From contig DAOVMD010000156.1 in the NCBI GenBank assembly GCA_030630935.1, positions 1 through 7,039 of the forward strand: a stretch of DNA of 7,039 nucleotides, read 5' to 3'. Shown here piece after piece: positions 1 to 5,928 of this stretch. Numbering within the stretch: position 1 is the first letter of the stretch; each line of letters opens with the position of its first letter. Both the position numbers and the translations under genes were made by a program. This stretch comes from Candidatus Mcinerneyibacteriota bacterium. Lineage in GTDB: Bacteria; AUK180; JAQVHJ01. Below the pieces are notes generated by a model. The model saw only the letters and a program-made list of their open reading frames with translations. It was not told the origin of the DNA and made no database searches.

Positions 1-104
1 CCGGGCGCCCTGATTGAAAGAATTTAATCCTCCCATGTCGAGTATATCAAATCTAATGGGATACTTATTTCATACGATAAGGGCGCCCGGCCGGTCGCCC
101 CTAC
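1..104. repeat. Right part of a short inverted-repeat (MITE-like) element
   Basis: The first 11 bases (CCGGGCGCCCT) are the exact reverse complement of 80-90 (AGGGCGCCCGG). The right arm continues outward through CCGGTCGCCCCTAC to 104, giving a GC-rich arm of about 24 bp in otherwise AT-rich DNA. The left arm appears cut by the window edge after its inner 11 bases. The 68-bp interior is AT-rich and holds no ORF or recognisable gene. Seen: the paired arms and the composition contrast. Inferred: a non-autonomous mobile or palindromic repeat element. It could equally be two neighbouring solo palindromes in opposite orientation. Confidence 0.55.
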
Positions 105-145
105 TGAACGATACAAATATTTGATTAATATACAAATCAAACTTC

Positions 146-207
146 AGGATTAACATCATCACATTCCAGTTTGGCCCAGCAAGCAGGGTTTGTTATACTG
201 GTGCATG
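146..207. repeat. Diverged partial copy of the structured repeat at 5826-5887
   Basis: Positions 175-207 align without gaps to 5826-5858 with 26 of 33 bases identical, including a 15-base exact match (GCAAGCAGGGTTTGT at 179-193 and 5830-5844). Positions 148-157 (GATTAACATC) and 162-167 (CATTCC) also recur at 5868-5877 and 5882-5887, but there they lie on the other side of the 15-base block. The symmetry seen in the 5.8-kb copy is largely lost here. It is most likely a decayed or permuted member of the same intergenic repeat family. Function is unknown. Confidence 0.5.
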
Positions 208-290
208 ATTAAAGATGATAATGTTTTTGTATTTATATATGACAATGCTTTAATTTATAGTATCGTATGGGTGTTTAGATTCGATTGATC

Positions 291-314
291 AGGGTTAACG
301 CCGTTAACCCCTAC
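291..314. repeat. GTAGGGG-type palindromic repeat, TTAAC centre
   Basis: GGGTTAACG (292-300) and CGTTAACCC (302-310) form a perfect 9-bp inverted repeat around one base, followed by CCTAC so that the right end reads CCCCTAC. That end matches the right end of the element at 98-104, and both are followed by TG. The centre differs completely from the other copies yet remains palindromic. It lies about 220 bp upstream of the large secreted-protein gene. It could fold as a hairpin in DNA or RNA, but no T-tract follows on either strand, so a classical terminator is not supported. Confidence 0.6.
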
Positions 315-331
315 TGTTATCTATAAAACTA

Positions 332-360
332 CTGTTTTCAGTTCTCTGCTCTCTGTTTTC
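332..360. repeat. Pyrimidine-rich direct repeat (CTGTTTTC twice)
   Basis: CTGTTTTC occurs at 332-339 and 353-360, 21 bp apart, within a pyrimidine-rich stretch full of TCTCTG and CTGTT words (332-365). It is non-coding in all frames. It may be a simple-sequence tract or part of the upstream control region of the gene starting at 533. Nothing in the sequence decides this. Confidence 0.35.
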
Positions 361-370
361 TGTTCACATT

Positions 371-410
371 ATTGTACAACAATGTGCAATAATATACAAT
401 TATGTACAAA
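371..410. repeat. Four 10-bp tandem units, consensus near AATGTACAAT
   Basis: Four consecutive 10-mers, ATTGTACAAC, AATGTGCAAT, AATATACAAT and TATGTACAAA, follow each other in exact phase. The first contains the palindrome TTGTACAA. A 10-bp period places equivalent bases on one face of the helix, which would suit cooperative binding of a regulator upstream of the gene at 533. It may also be a plain slippage-derived tandem repeat. The units are diverged in sequence but exact in spacing. Confidence 0.55.
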
Positions 411-501
411 TTTCTTTTCATATATAAACGGTCTATTTATCGAACATACTGTTATTTATGGTCATTATCTTAAATGATCTATTTAGGAACGAAAATTGCA
501 C

Positions 502-507
502 TATAAT
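502..507 (+). promoter_or_regulatory. Candidate -10 box of the secreted-protein gene
   Basis: TATAAT at 502-507 is a perfect sigma-70-type -10 hexamer and would start transcription near 514, about 19 bases before the chosen start codon. The hexamer 17 bp upstream (CTATTT) is a poor -35, so the call rests on the -10 alone in AT-rich DNA where chance matches are common. Confidence 0.3.
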
Positions 508-519
508 AATAAAATGCCC

Positions 520-524
520 AGGAG
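520..524 (+). promoter_or_regulatory. Ribosome binding site deciding the start at 533
   Basis: AGGAG lies 8 bases before the ATG at 533. The earlier in-frame ATG at 458 has no such site and would put 25 polar residues in front of the signal peptide. This motif therefore fixes the start. Confidence 0.75.
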
Positions 525-532
525 TTGTCATA

Positions 533-3500
533 ATGACGAAGAAGGTATTAATTATATTATTACTTTTGTTTTCTTTTTCATTCATTTCCTATTCAATGAC
601 TCTCACTACGATCACGATTGATGGAGACGTTGAAGATTGGACAGCAGTTCTTCTGGATCCTGATAATTATGTTTCTGATCCGATTAAGAACTTTGGTGAC
701 CTTGACACCCCTACCATCGTACAGAGCGGGAGAGATATTACAAATTCTGCTGTAACCTGGGATAATAATTATTTATATTTTTACGTTGAGATGAATACAA
801 TAATCAGTAATATCTCCAATATCCTATTTTACCTTGATACAGATTATGATGAACGCATGAAATCGACAGATAAGGTTGTTCGTTTTATGTTCAATAATGC
901 ACAATTAAAGAGTTATTTATATAATTATGTCCCTATAGATGGCATAAACGGAGATATTATCCCTGACCCTGGTGATGGTCAGTCTCTTCCGGGTACAGTA
1001 GATTCAGGTTTAGAGAAGAGTTATTTATTTCAAAAGGGTCCTCTTTTAACCCGAATAGAAATGAGAATTCCCTGGGTAGATATTGGAATGTCCCCTGGTA
1101 ATCCATTGAATATTCATGTTTCCACTTCACGAGGAATTAATCTCCCAGGTCAAATTGAAGATAATTTAAATTTAGTTACGACCATGTATGCAGCGATTTC
1201 AATTACGCCTGATAATTTTGGTTCAACCACCGCAGGAGGTTCAGTAATTTATTCACACATAGTTCAAAATCTTGGTAATGATACAGATACATTTAATATA
1301 ACTACATCCGGGACACTCGTTGGCTGGACAGTCGGTCTATTTTCCGATTCAGGAGCAACAATCCCGCTAACTGATACAAATGGTGATGCAATAATTGATA
1401 CCGGACTATTGGCTCCCGGGGCAACTACAACTATCTATGTGAAAATTACAAGTAAAAGTAATGCGCCTACCGGGAGTACCGATAAGACTTATATAAATCT
1501 TGCATCAACAAATGAACCGGAGATAACCGATTCTACATTTGATGAGACAGTAGTAGGAGATGTTGCAATCTATCCTGCCAGAAGCGGTTTTATATCCCCG
1601 GGAGATTTTATCATATATGAATTCACAATTGTCAACAATGACATTTTGGCACATATTTTCAACATTGAAACATCCGGAACGCAGCCCAGTTGGACTGTAG
1701 GTCTTTATTCTGATTCGAGCTGTACGATTCCTCTAACCGATTCAAATTCAGACCTTATCCCTGACACAGGTAATCTTTTATCAGGTGTCAGCTTTACTTT
1801 CTATTTAAAGCTCGAAGTTCCCGGGACAGAGACACTTGGGACTATCGATACAACCCAGATTGATGTTGAAGCAGCTGATGACAACAAGATTACAGCAGAT
1901 AATTTTGCATATACCGAGGTTAAAAAAGGTATAATTATTACTCCTGATAAAACTACTGAATCGGGAACTAATTCCTATGTATTCATTGAACATTATATTC
2001 AAAATAACTTCAGTTATTCTAACACAGTAAACTTTACAATGACAGGAATTCCTCCGGGTTGGGCGGTGAAATTATTTGAATCAGATGGTGTAACTGAGTT
2101 AGTAGATAATGATGGTGATTCAAATGTTGACATTACTGATGTCTCTCCCTATGGAGAACCATATTATATAAAATCGAGAATTTATATCCCAGCCGGGGTT
2201 CCGGAAGGGATAGTCGGAGAGATAACAATAACTGCTGATTCCAATAGTGTTTCTGATACAGTTCTTGAAACAATAACTGTTCGAACTTTAATTTCATATG
2301 CATCATCGGCTTATACTAATATTAAGAAAATCTTTACAATTGGTGAGACTATTTATGTAAAGGCATCAGGAATAACCAGTGGAAAAGTTGTAATCTTATG
2401 GTTTGATAATACCCCAACCCTCGTTTATACTTCACCTGAAATTCAGGTTAATGCAAGTGGAATTGCCAAAAATGAATATGTACCTATTCCCGGTAATCAA
2501 ATAGGAGATTGGTCAATTATAATTTATGAATCAAAGAATGGTAATCCAACAGGAAGCCCGTTGGGAACTGCTTATGTAAATGTTGGGGAAATAGTTAGTT
2601 CAGGTGATACCTTAAAATTATTCCCATCCTGGTCCCCTGAAGATAATAGGGTTTCTTATATCTCAGAGACTGCAGCATTTAATGATAATTGGCATATTTA
2701 TTATTTAGATTTAACAACCTTAACTGAAACCAAACTAACTGATGTTTCGGATGTTGCGTCATTAATAGGAATAAACACTGCCCCGGAATGTGTCCATTAT
2801 TCAAAAATCAGCTGGGATCCTGACTCAAGCCCCACTGAAGGCAGGATTATTTTCGCAGCAGTTGATAAAGATGATAGCTTTGATAACTCCGAACTTTATA
2901 CGGTTAACCTGACCCAGGATGCAACAGGGAGATACCCAATTAAAAAGGTTTCCCCGGTCGGGATGTATGGAAATCCACTTGAAGGTTATGGCGGCTGGGT
3001 TGATCCTAATTGGGATAGTACAGGATTCTATGTTCCCGAAGCTGATGGTAATTGGGTTGCAGCTGCAGTCAGAGGAAATATCTTTGTATTCAAACCTGAT
3101 TCAATTACTGATGGTCCACCGTCCGCCGGTGGAAATTATAAGAAGATAATCAGAATCACTAACCTTGCTTTGAGCTCTTCCGTAGACGGGTTATTTGAAC
3201 CTATCTGGTTTACTGAAGGTTCCGACTTGAAATTAGCAGTAGTTTATAAAGGTATATCAGCTAAATCAGATGTTTATATAATTTCTAATGTTGATGATAT
3301 CATCTCTGAAACTATGGCATCACCTAATTTTGGATCACACTTGTTTGATTATTCAACTGAAGTCTCTGCACAGTACCGGGTTAATGATGTGACAGATATG
3401 ATTAAAGTGACTGAGACAATCAATCCTATTTGGGGTATAACAACTTCTCCGGACGGGTTGAAAATTTCATTCTCTGAAGATACAGCAAATATCTTTAATA

Positions 3501-4558
3501 ATAGTAATTTCTATACTTCACCTTATGCAGCACTTGTGAATACGGACTTTGATGTTTATAAAATTGATGCGTCCACTACACCAGTTCCGGTTGAGTTATT
3601 TTCTCATCCGTATGATGAAGGATTTGGAGAATGGTCAAATAACGGGCAGTATTTAATTTATATTGACCAGCCAACCGATGACGACCCAAGCCCTGGAAAT
3701 CAACATACTCTGTTCCTGAAAAAATTCTATATTGTGAACTCTATTATATTCGGAACTTCAGGCGGTGGATTCAGAAAAAATTCCAACTCGTATATTTTAA
3801 AGGATGATGCTTTCTCTTCAATTGAACTCCCAATCGATTCAATCGATTCCCCTACCCTGATCTCGATGTATGAACCGTATGGTACAAAACACCATATCAC
3901 ATTTGATTTTGAAGGCTCTATCGGGGACTTCCCGGTGATAGGAAGAGAAATAAACGGTCTGATCTATACCGGTGTAGCAAGACAATTCGACCCGATAAAT
4001 TTGAAATTAAATAACGATGCAGCAATTAATATTCATTATACCGATGCCGAATTAAAAGCTGCAAAGATTAATAAAGTCGATGAGAATTTCCTCGTGATTG
4101 CTTTTTATAATACCAGAACTAAACAATGGAAACCAATAAAGTCAAACGTTGACCTAAATAGCAATATTATATCTGCGAAATTCCATAAACTCGGGATCTT
4201 CGGTGTATTTGTAAAAAGAGCTCCGGTAGATAATAACCTGGATAATATTATCGTCTATCCGAACCCGTTCAAGGTTTCAGAAAGTCCAAACAGAGAGATT
4301 ACAATTGATAGAATTCCACATGGCTTGATTAAAGAAATTAAAATATTCAATATTGCCGGGGAACTTGTGCTTGAAGGTGAATATGGTGAATTTATTTACT
4401 TTAATTCAGATCCTTCTACACTCTTCCCGGGTTATAGAAAATGGACATGGAATTTGAAAAATAAAGATGGTAAACGAATCGCATCAGGTGTTTACATAAT
4501 CGTGATTAAAACCTATTCAGGGAAAGAAGTACATAAAAAAGCCGCGATCATTTTTTAA
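533..4558 (+). CDS. Secreted multidomain beta-propeller protein with type IX-like C-terminal sorting domain
   Basis: An exported 1341-residue protein. The first 21 residues are a signal peptide: MTKK, a run of leucine, isoleucine and phenylalanine, then a likely SYS cleavage site. No lipobox is present. Residues about 22-215 resemble a DOMON/CBM9-like beta domain ('TIDGDVEDW', 'DNNYLYFYVEM'). Residues 216-585 are three related Ig-like repeats with a GWxVxLFxDS motif (264, 386, 509) followed by an acidic loop of the form D-x-[ND]-x-D-x3-D. Another beta domain spans 586-687. From 691 to 1070 several PD40/TolB-like strands recur, for example 'PSWSPEDNRVSYIS' at 698 and 'SPDGLKISFSED' at 971, indicating a beta-propeller. 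Residues about 1093-1226 look ZU5-like. The C-terminus has VYPNPF at 1241, 'IFNIAGELV' at 1271 and 'ASGVYIIVIK' at 1317. A cell-surface or released binding protein is inferred. No catalytic motif is visible, and the ligand is unknown. Confidence 0.85.
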   Translation: MTKKVLIILLLLFSFSFISYSMTLTTITIDGDVEDWTAVLLDPDNYVSDPIKNFGDLDTPTIVQSGRDITNSAVTWDNNYLYFYVEMNTIISNISNILFYLDTDYDERMKSTDKVVRFMFNNAQLKSYLYNYVPIDGINGDIIPDPGDGQSLPGTVDSGLEKSYLFQKGPLLTRIEMRIPWVDIGMSPGNPLNIHVSTSRGINLPGQIEDNLNLVTTMYAAISITPDNFGSTTAGGSVIYSHIVQNLGNDTDTFNITTSGTLVGWTVGLFSDSGATIPLTDTNGDAIIDTGLLAPGATTTIYVKITSKSNAPTGSTDKTYINLASTNEPEITDSTFDETVVGDVAIYPARSGFISPGDFIIYEFTIVNNDILAHIFNIETSGTQPSWTVGLYSDSSCTIPLTDSNSDLIPDTGNLLSGVSFTFYLKLEVPGTETLGTIDTTQIDVEAADDNKITADNFAYTEVKKGIIITPDKTTESGTNSYVFIEHYIQNNFSYSNTVNFTMTGIPPGWAVKLFESDGVTELVDNDGDSNVDITDVSPYGEPYYIKSRIYIPAGVPEGIVGEITITADSNSVSDTVLETITVRTLISYASSAYTNIKKIFTIGETIYVKASGITSGKVVILWFDNTPTLVYTSPEIQVNASGIAKNEYVPIPGNQIGDWSIIIYESKNGNPTGSPLGTAYVNVGEIVSSGDTLKLFPSWSPEDNRVSYISETAAFNDNWHIYYLDLTTLTETKLTDVSDVASLIGINTAPECVHYSKISWDPDSSPTEGRIIFAAVDKDDSFDNSELYTVNLTQDATGRYPIKKVSPVGMYGNPLEGYGGWVDPNWDSTGFYVPEADGNWVAAAVRGNIFVFKPDSITDGPPSAGGNYKKIIRITNLALSSSVDGLFEPIWFTEGSDLKLAVVYKGISAKSDVYIISNVDDIISETMASPNFGSHLFDYSTEVSAQYRVNDVTDMIKVTETINPIWGITTSPDGLKISFSEDTANIFNNSNFYTSPYAALVNTDFDVYKIDASTTPVPVELFSHPYDEGFGEWSNNGQYLIYIDQPTDDDPSPGNQHTLFLKKFYIVNSIIFGTSGGGFRKNSNSYILKDDAFSSIELPIDSIDSPTLISMYEPYGTKHHITFDFEGSIGDFPVIGREINGLIYTGVARQFDPINLKLNNDAAINIHYTDAELKAAKINKVDENFLVIAFYNTRTKQWKPIKSNVDLNSNIISAKFHKLGIFGVFVKRAPVDNNLDNIIVYPNPFKVSESPNREITIDRIPHGLIKEIKIFNIAGELVLEGEYGEFIYFNSDPSTLFPGYRKWTWNLKNKDGKRIASGVYIIVIKTYSGKEVHKKAAIIF

Positions 4559-4561
4559 TTG

Positions 4562-4581
4562 GTAGGGGCACGGCATGCCGT
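4562..4581. repeat. GTAGGGG-type palindromic repeat in the convergent gap
   Basis: GTAGGGG (4562-4568) is followed by the perfect 12-bp palindrome ACGGCATGCCGT (4570-4581) and then ATC. It starts four bases after the stop codon of the secreted-protein gene and ends nine bases before the stop of the convergent gene. The expected closing CCCCTAC is absent, so the outer stem is incomplete. It may act as a bidirectional 3'-end structure, but the stem is short and no clear T-run follows it directly. Confidence 0.55.
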
Positions 4582-4589
4582 ATCAAAAA

Positions 4590-5555
4590 TCAGTTTATTT
4601 TATTTTTTTGGTCCACATTAATTTTGATAAAGCCATCCAACATCTCAATTTTGTGTGAAGAACAAAACTCACTAATGGGACATTTTTCTTTAAATCTGCA
4701 GAGCCTATCACTTCTCGATATAGAGCATCCGTATTTTCCGAGAATCCATAGGAATATTTCAAATTCAAGCGGGATTAATTTAATTTTATCTCTTCCAACC
4801 TTATATACTTCTTGCCAGAATTCAGCACATAAATCCTCCAGATCTAAATCTAGTGAAGTCGTAGAACCAATAATTGAACCTGACATAAAAGTTGCACGAA
4901 TAATATGTACACCTATCGGCACAGAAAGTTTTTCTACTTGTTTTAGAATTATATTGGAATTCCTTTTTAAACGAGTAATCCAGACAATAACTTTTCTTCT
5001 CTTATGATATTCTGGAAAACATTTTGAATATGGTTCCATCATCAATAAGTCAATTATTTTAAAAACATCATTATCGTAATTCTTGAATAAGGTTTGTATA
5101 TTAGAATCAAAATCACTCAGAAATTGCGCCATGTTCAACCAAATATTAATATCATTTTTCCTGGCTCTTCTCTTATCTGTTAATAGTAGATGACCAATAC
5201 TCCATTTCCGTGCTTGGAGAACATCCTCAAAAAGGTTATACTGATTTAAATCTTTTTTTAATTTTTCAATAGGGGTTTTTAATACTTGTTCCGGGTTAAA
5301 TACATACGAAGTATTTTCATCTCCCCAGGTAGTCCTTGCGGCATTCCATAATTGTTCTTCTTTTCTCAAGTATGCTATTCCGGAAACAAAGGTTAAAAAT
5401 AAGAGATGCTGATTGCTCCCCTTCTCCATATTATGTGGAATAATTTCATCTGGGATATTAATAAAATCAATTATCTCTTTCTTCTCATATGCATCCTTAA
5501 GTTTTATTATGGTCTCAATTCCCCGGTTTATGTCTTTCTTTATTTCTACTTTCAC
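4590..5555 (-). CDS. Diverged HhH-GPD (DNA glycosylase-fold)-like protein with four-cysteine tail
   Basis: A 321-residue cytoplasmic protein with no signal peptide or membrane segment. Residues 212-220 (VPIGVHIIR) fit the segment that in endonuclease III-type glycosylases reads 'AVDTHIFR' and carries the catalytic aspartate; here that position is Gly215. Residues 262-298 fit the end of the fold: 'LEFEIFLWILGKYGC' and then cysteines at 277, 286, 292 and 298, matching the place of the family's iron-sulfur loop. Spacing is C-x8-C-x5-C-x5-C, not the usual C-x6-C-x2-C-x5-C. Lys188 in 'HKRRKVIVW' may fall near the hairpin lysine, but this alignment is weak. The likely role is DNA or nucleic-acid binding, possibly repair, with doubtful lyase or glycosylase activity. 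The start is GTG at 5555; an in-frame stop lies 15 bases upstream, so the gene cannot begin earlier. No strong Shine-Dalgarno is visible. Family assignment is from motif recall and is moderate. Confidence 0.6.
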   Translation of the reverse strand: MKVEIKKDINRGIETIIKLKDAYEKKEIIDFINIPDEIIPHNMEKGSNQHLLFLTFVSGIAYLRKEEQLWNAARTTWGDENTSYVFNPEQVLKTPIEKLKKDLNQYNLFEDVLQARKWSIGHLLLTDKRRARKNDINIWLNMAQFLSDFDSNIQTLFKNYDNDVFKIIDLLMMEPYSKCFPEYHKRRKVIVWITRLKRNSNIILKQVEKLSVPIGVHIIRATFMSGSIIGSTTSLDLDLEDLCAEFWQEVYKVGRDKIKLIPLEFEIFLWILGKYGCSISRSDRLCRFKEKCPISEFCSSHKIEMLDGFIKINVDQKNKIN

Positions 5556-5585
5556 AGTAATTCTATCTTTTTACAAATTCTTTGC

Positions 5586-5614
5586 ATTTTAACATATAAT
5601 TTCTATTAAATCAA
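5586..5614 (-). promoter_or_regulatory. Candidate sigma-70 promoter of the glycosylase-like gene
   Basis: On the minus strand TTGATT (5614-5609) and TAAAAT (5591-5586) are separated by 17 bp. Predicted initiation near 5579 leaves a leader of about 24 bases before the GTG at 5555. Both hexamers are close to consensus and the spacing is optimal. AT-richness makes chance matches possible. Confidence 0.45.
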
Positions 5615-5647
5615 GAGGAAAAATCAAAAAATCAAAAATGTTAAAGT

Positions 5648-5782
5648 GTTCAAGATCAAGGTATACTTCGCATGCGTTCAAATGTTCAAGTGTTTAATAG
5701 TTCAAGTGTTAATAAAACGTTTAAGTGTTAAAACTGTTGCGATAGTTCAATAGTTTAAGTGTTAGAAAAACGTTCAAATGTT
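5648..5782. repeat. Array of degenerate 8-bp units, consensus GTTCAAGT
   Basis: Units beginning with GTT recur at 5676, 5684, 5692 and 5700 in exact 8-bp phase, then at 5708, 5719, 5727, 5736, 5745, 5753, 5761 and 5772 with steps of 8, 9 or 11 bp. A related unit stands at 5648. Six perfect matches to the 11-mer GTTYAARTGTT occur (starts 5676, 5684, 5700, 5719, 5753, 5772). Two more GTT units, GTTCAATA and GTTAGG, lie at 5897 and 5905 beyond the hairpin chain. The period is not a multiple of three and all frames are broken. A slippage-derived or binding-site array is inferred. Confidence 0.65.
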
Positions 5783-5800
5783 ATTATAGATTTTTGGAGT

Positions 5801-5881
5801 GCATTGATAAGTTTACGAATCAATGCCCTGCAAGCAGGGTTTGTACAAAGGGTGCTTGCACCACATCGATTAACATCGATG
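5801..5881. repeat. Chain of five adjacent inverted repeats
   Basis: Nearly every base of this stretch belongs to a stem or its loop. GCATTGAT (5801-5808) pairs with ATCAATGC (5819-5826). CCCTGC (5826-5831) pairs with GCAGGG (5834-5839). TTTGTACAAA (5840-5849) is a full palindrome. GGTGC (5851-5855) pairs with GCACC (5858-5862). CATCGAT (5864-5870) pairs with ATCGATG (5875-5881). In addition, TGCAAGCA (5829-5836) and TGCTTGCA (5853-5860) form a larger dyad centred exactly on TTTGTACAAA, which competes with the two small hairpins. The chain lies 48-128 bases downstream of the hemerythrin stop codon. Its role is unknown: a structured RNA 3' end, a recombination site or a decayed mobile element are all possible. 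Confidence 0.6.
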
Positions 5882-5928
5882 CATTCCTATACAATGGTTC
5901 AATAGTTAGGGTTGGAATGGTTACACTA

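Larger units (their letters stand above)
1..532. other. Repeat-rich non-coding region upstream of the secreted-protein gene
   Basis: No ORF with a credible start and ribosome site is present before 533. Besides the repeats listed separately, there is a small stem-loop (TTTGATT at 120-126 with AATCAAA at 135-141) and a 9-bp inverted match between CATACGATA (71-79) and TATCGTATG (261-269). The stretch 411-500 is plain AT-rich DNA with nothing else recognisable. Confidence 0.6.
5556..5928. other. 373-bp intergenic region packed with repeats
   Basis: No credible gene lies here. From left to right it holds a candidate promoter for the gene at 5555, an A-rich stretch (5619-5640), an 8-bp degenerate repeat array (5648-5782), a chain of inverted repeats (5801-5881) and a further weak inverted repeat (CATTCC at 5882-5887 and GGAATG at 5914-5919). 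The 3' end of the hemerythrin transcript would run through it, so these structures could shape that RNA's end. Confidence 0.6.

Noticed and set aside
71-269. 9-bp inverted match CATACGATA / TATCGTATG as ends of a larger element
   Set aside because: It is a single short match in AT-rich DNA with no flanking extension or duplication. It could be chance.
371-410. CRISPR-like array
   Set aside because: The units are 10 bp with no spacers. The 8-bp array at 5648-5782 likewise lacks spacer-repeat structure.
458-532. Longer N-terminus for the secreted protein starting at the ATG at 458
   Set aside because: It has no ribosome site and would bury the signal peptide behind 25 polar residues. AGGAG at 520-524 supports the start at 533.
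3831-3848. Perfect 9-bp tandem duplication CAATCGATT inside the secreted-protein gene
   Set aside because: It is in frame, gives a short repeated I-D-S and is within what chance or minor slippage yields. No further meaning is supported.
4562-4592. Rho-independent terminator in the convergent gap
   Set aside because: The 12-bp palindrome has no loop unless opened, and neither strand has a proper T-run right after the stem.
5829-5863. tRNA-like pairing: GCAAGCA with TGCTTGC followed by ACCA
   Set aside because: The arms are only 16 bases apart, with no room for D, anticodon and T arms.
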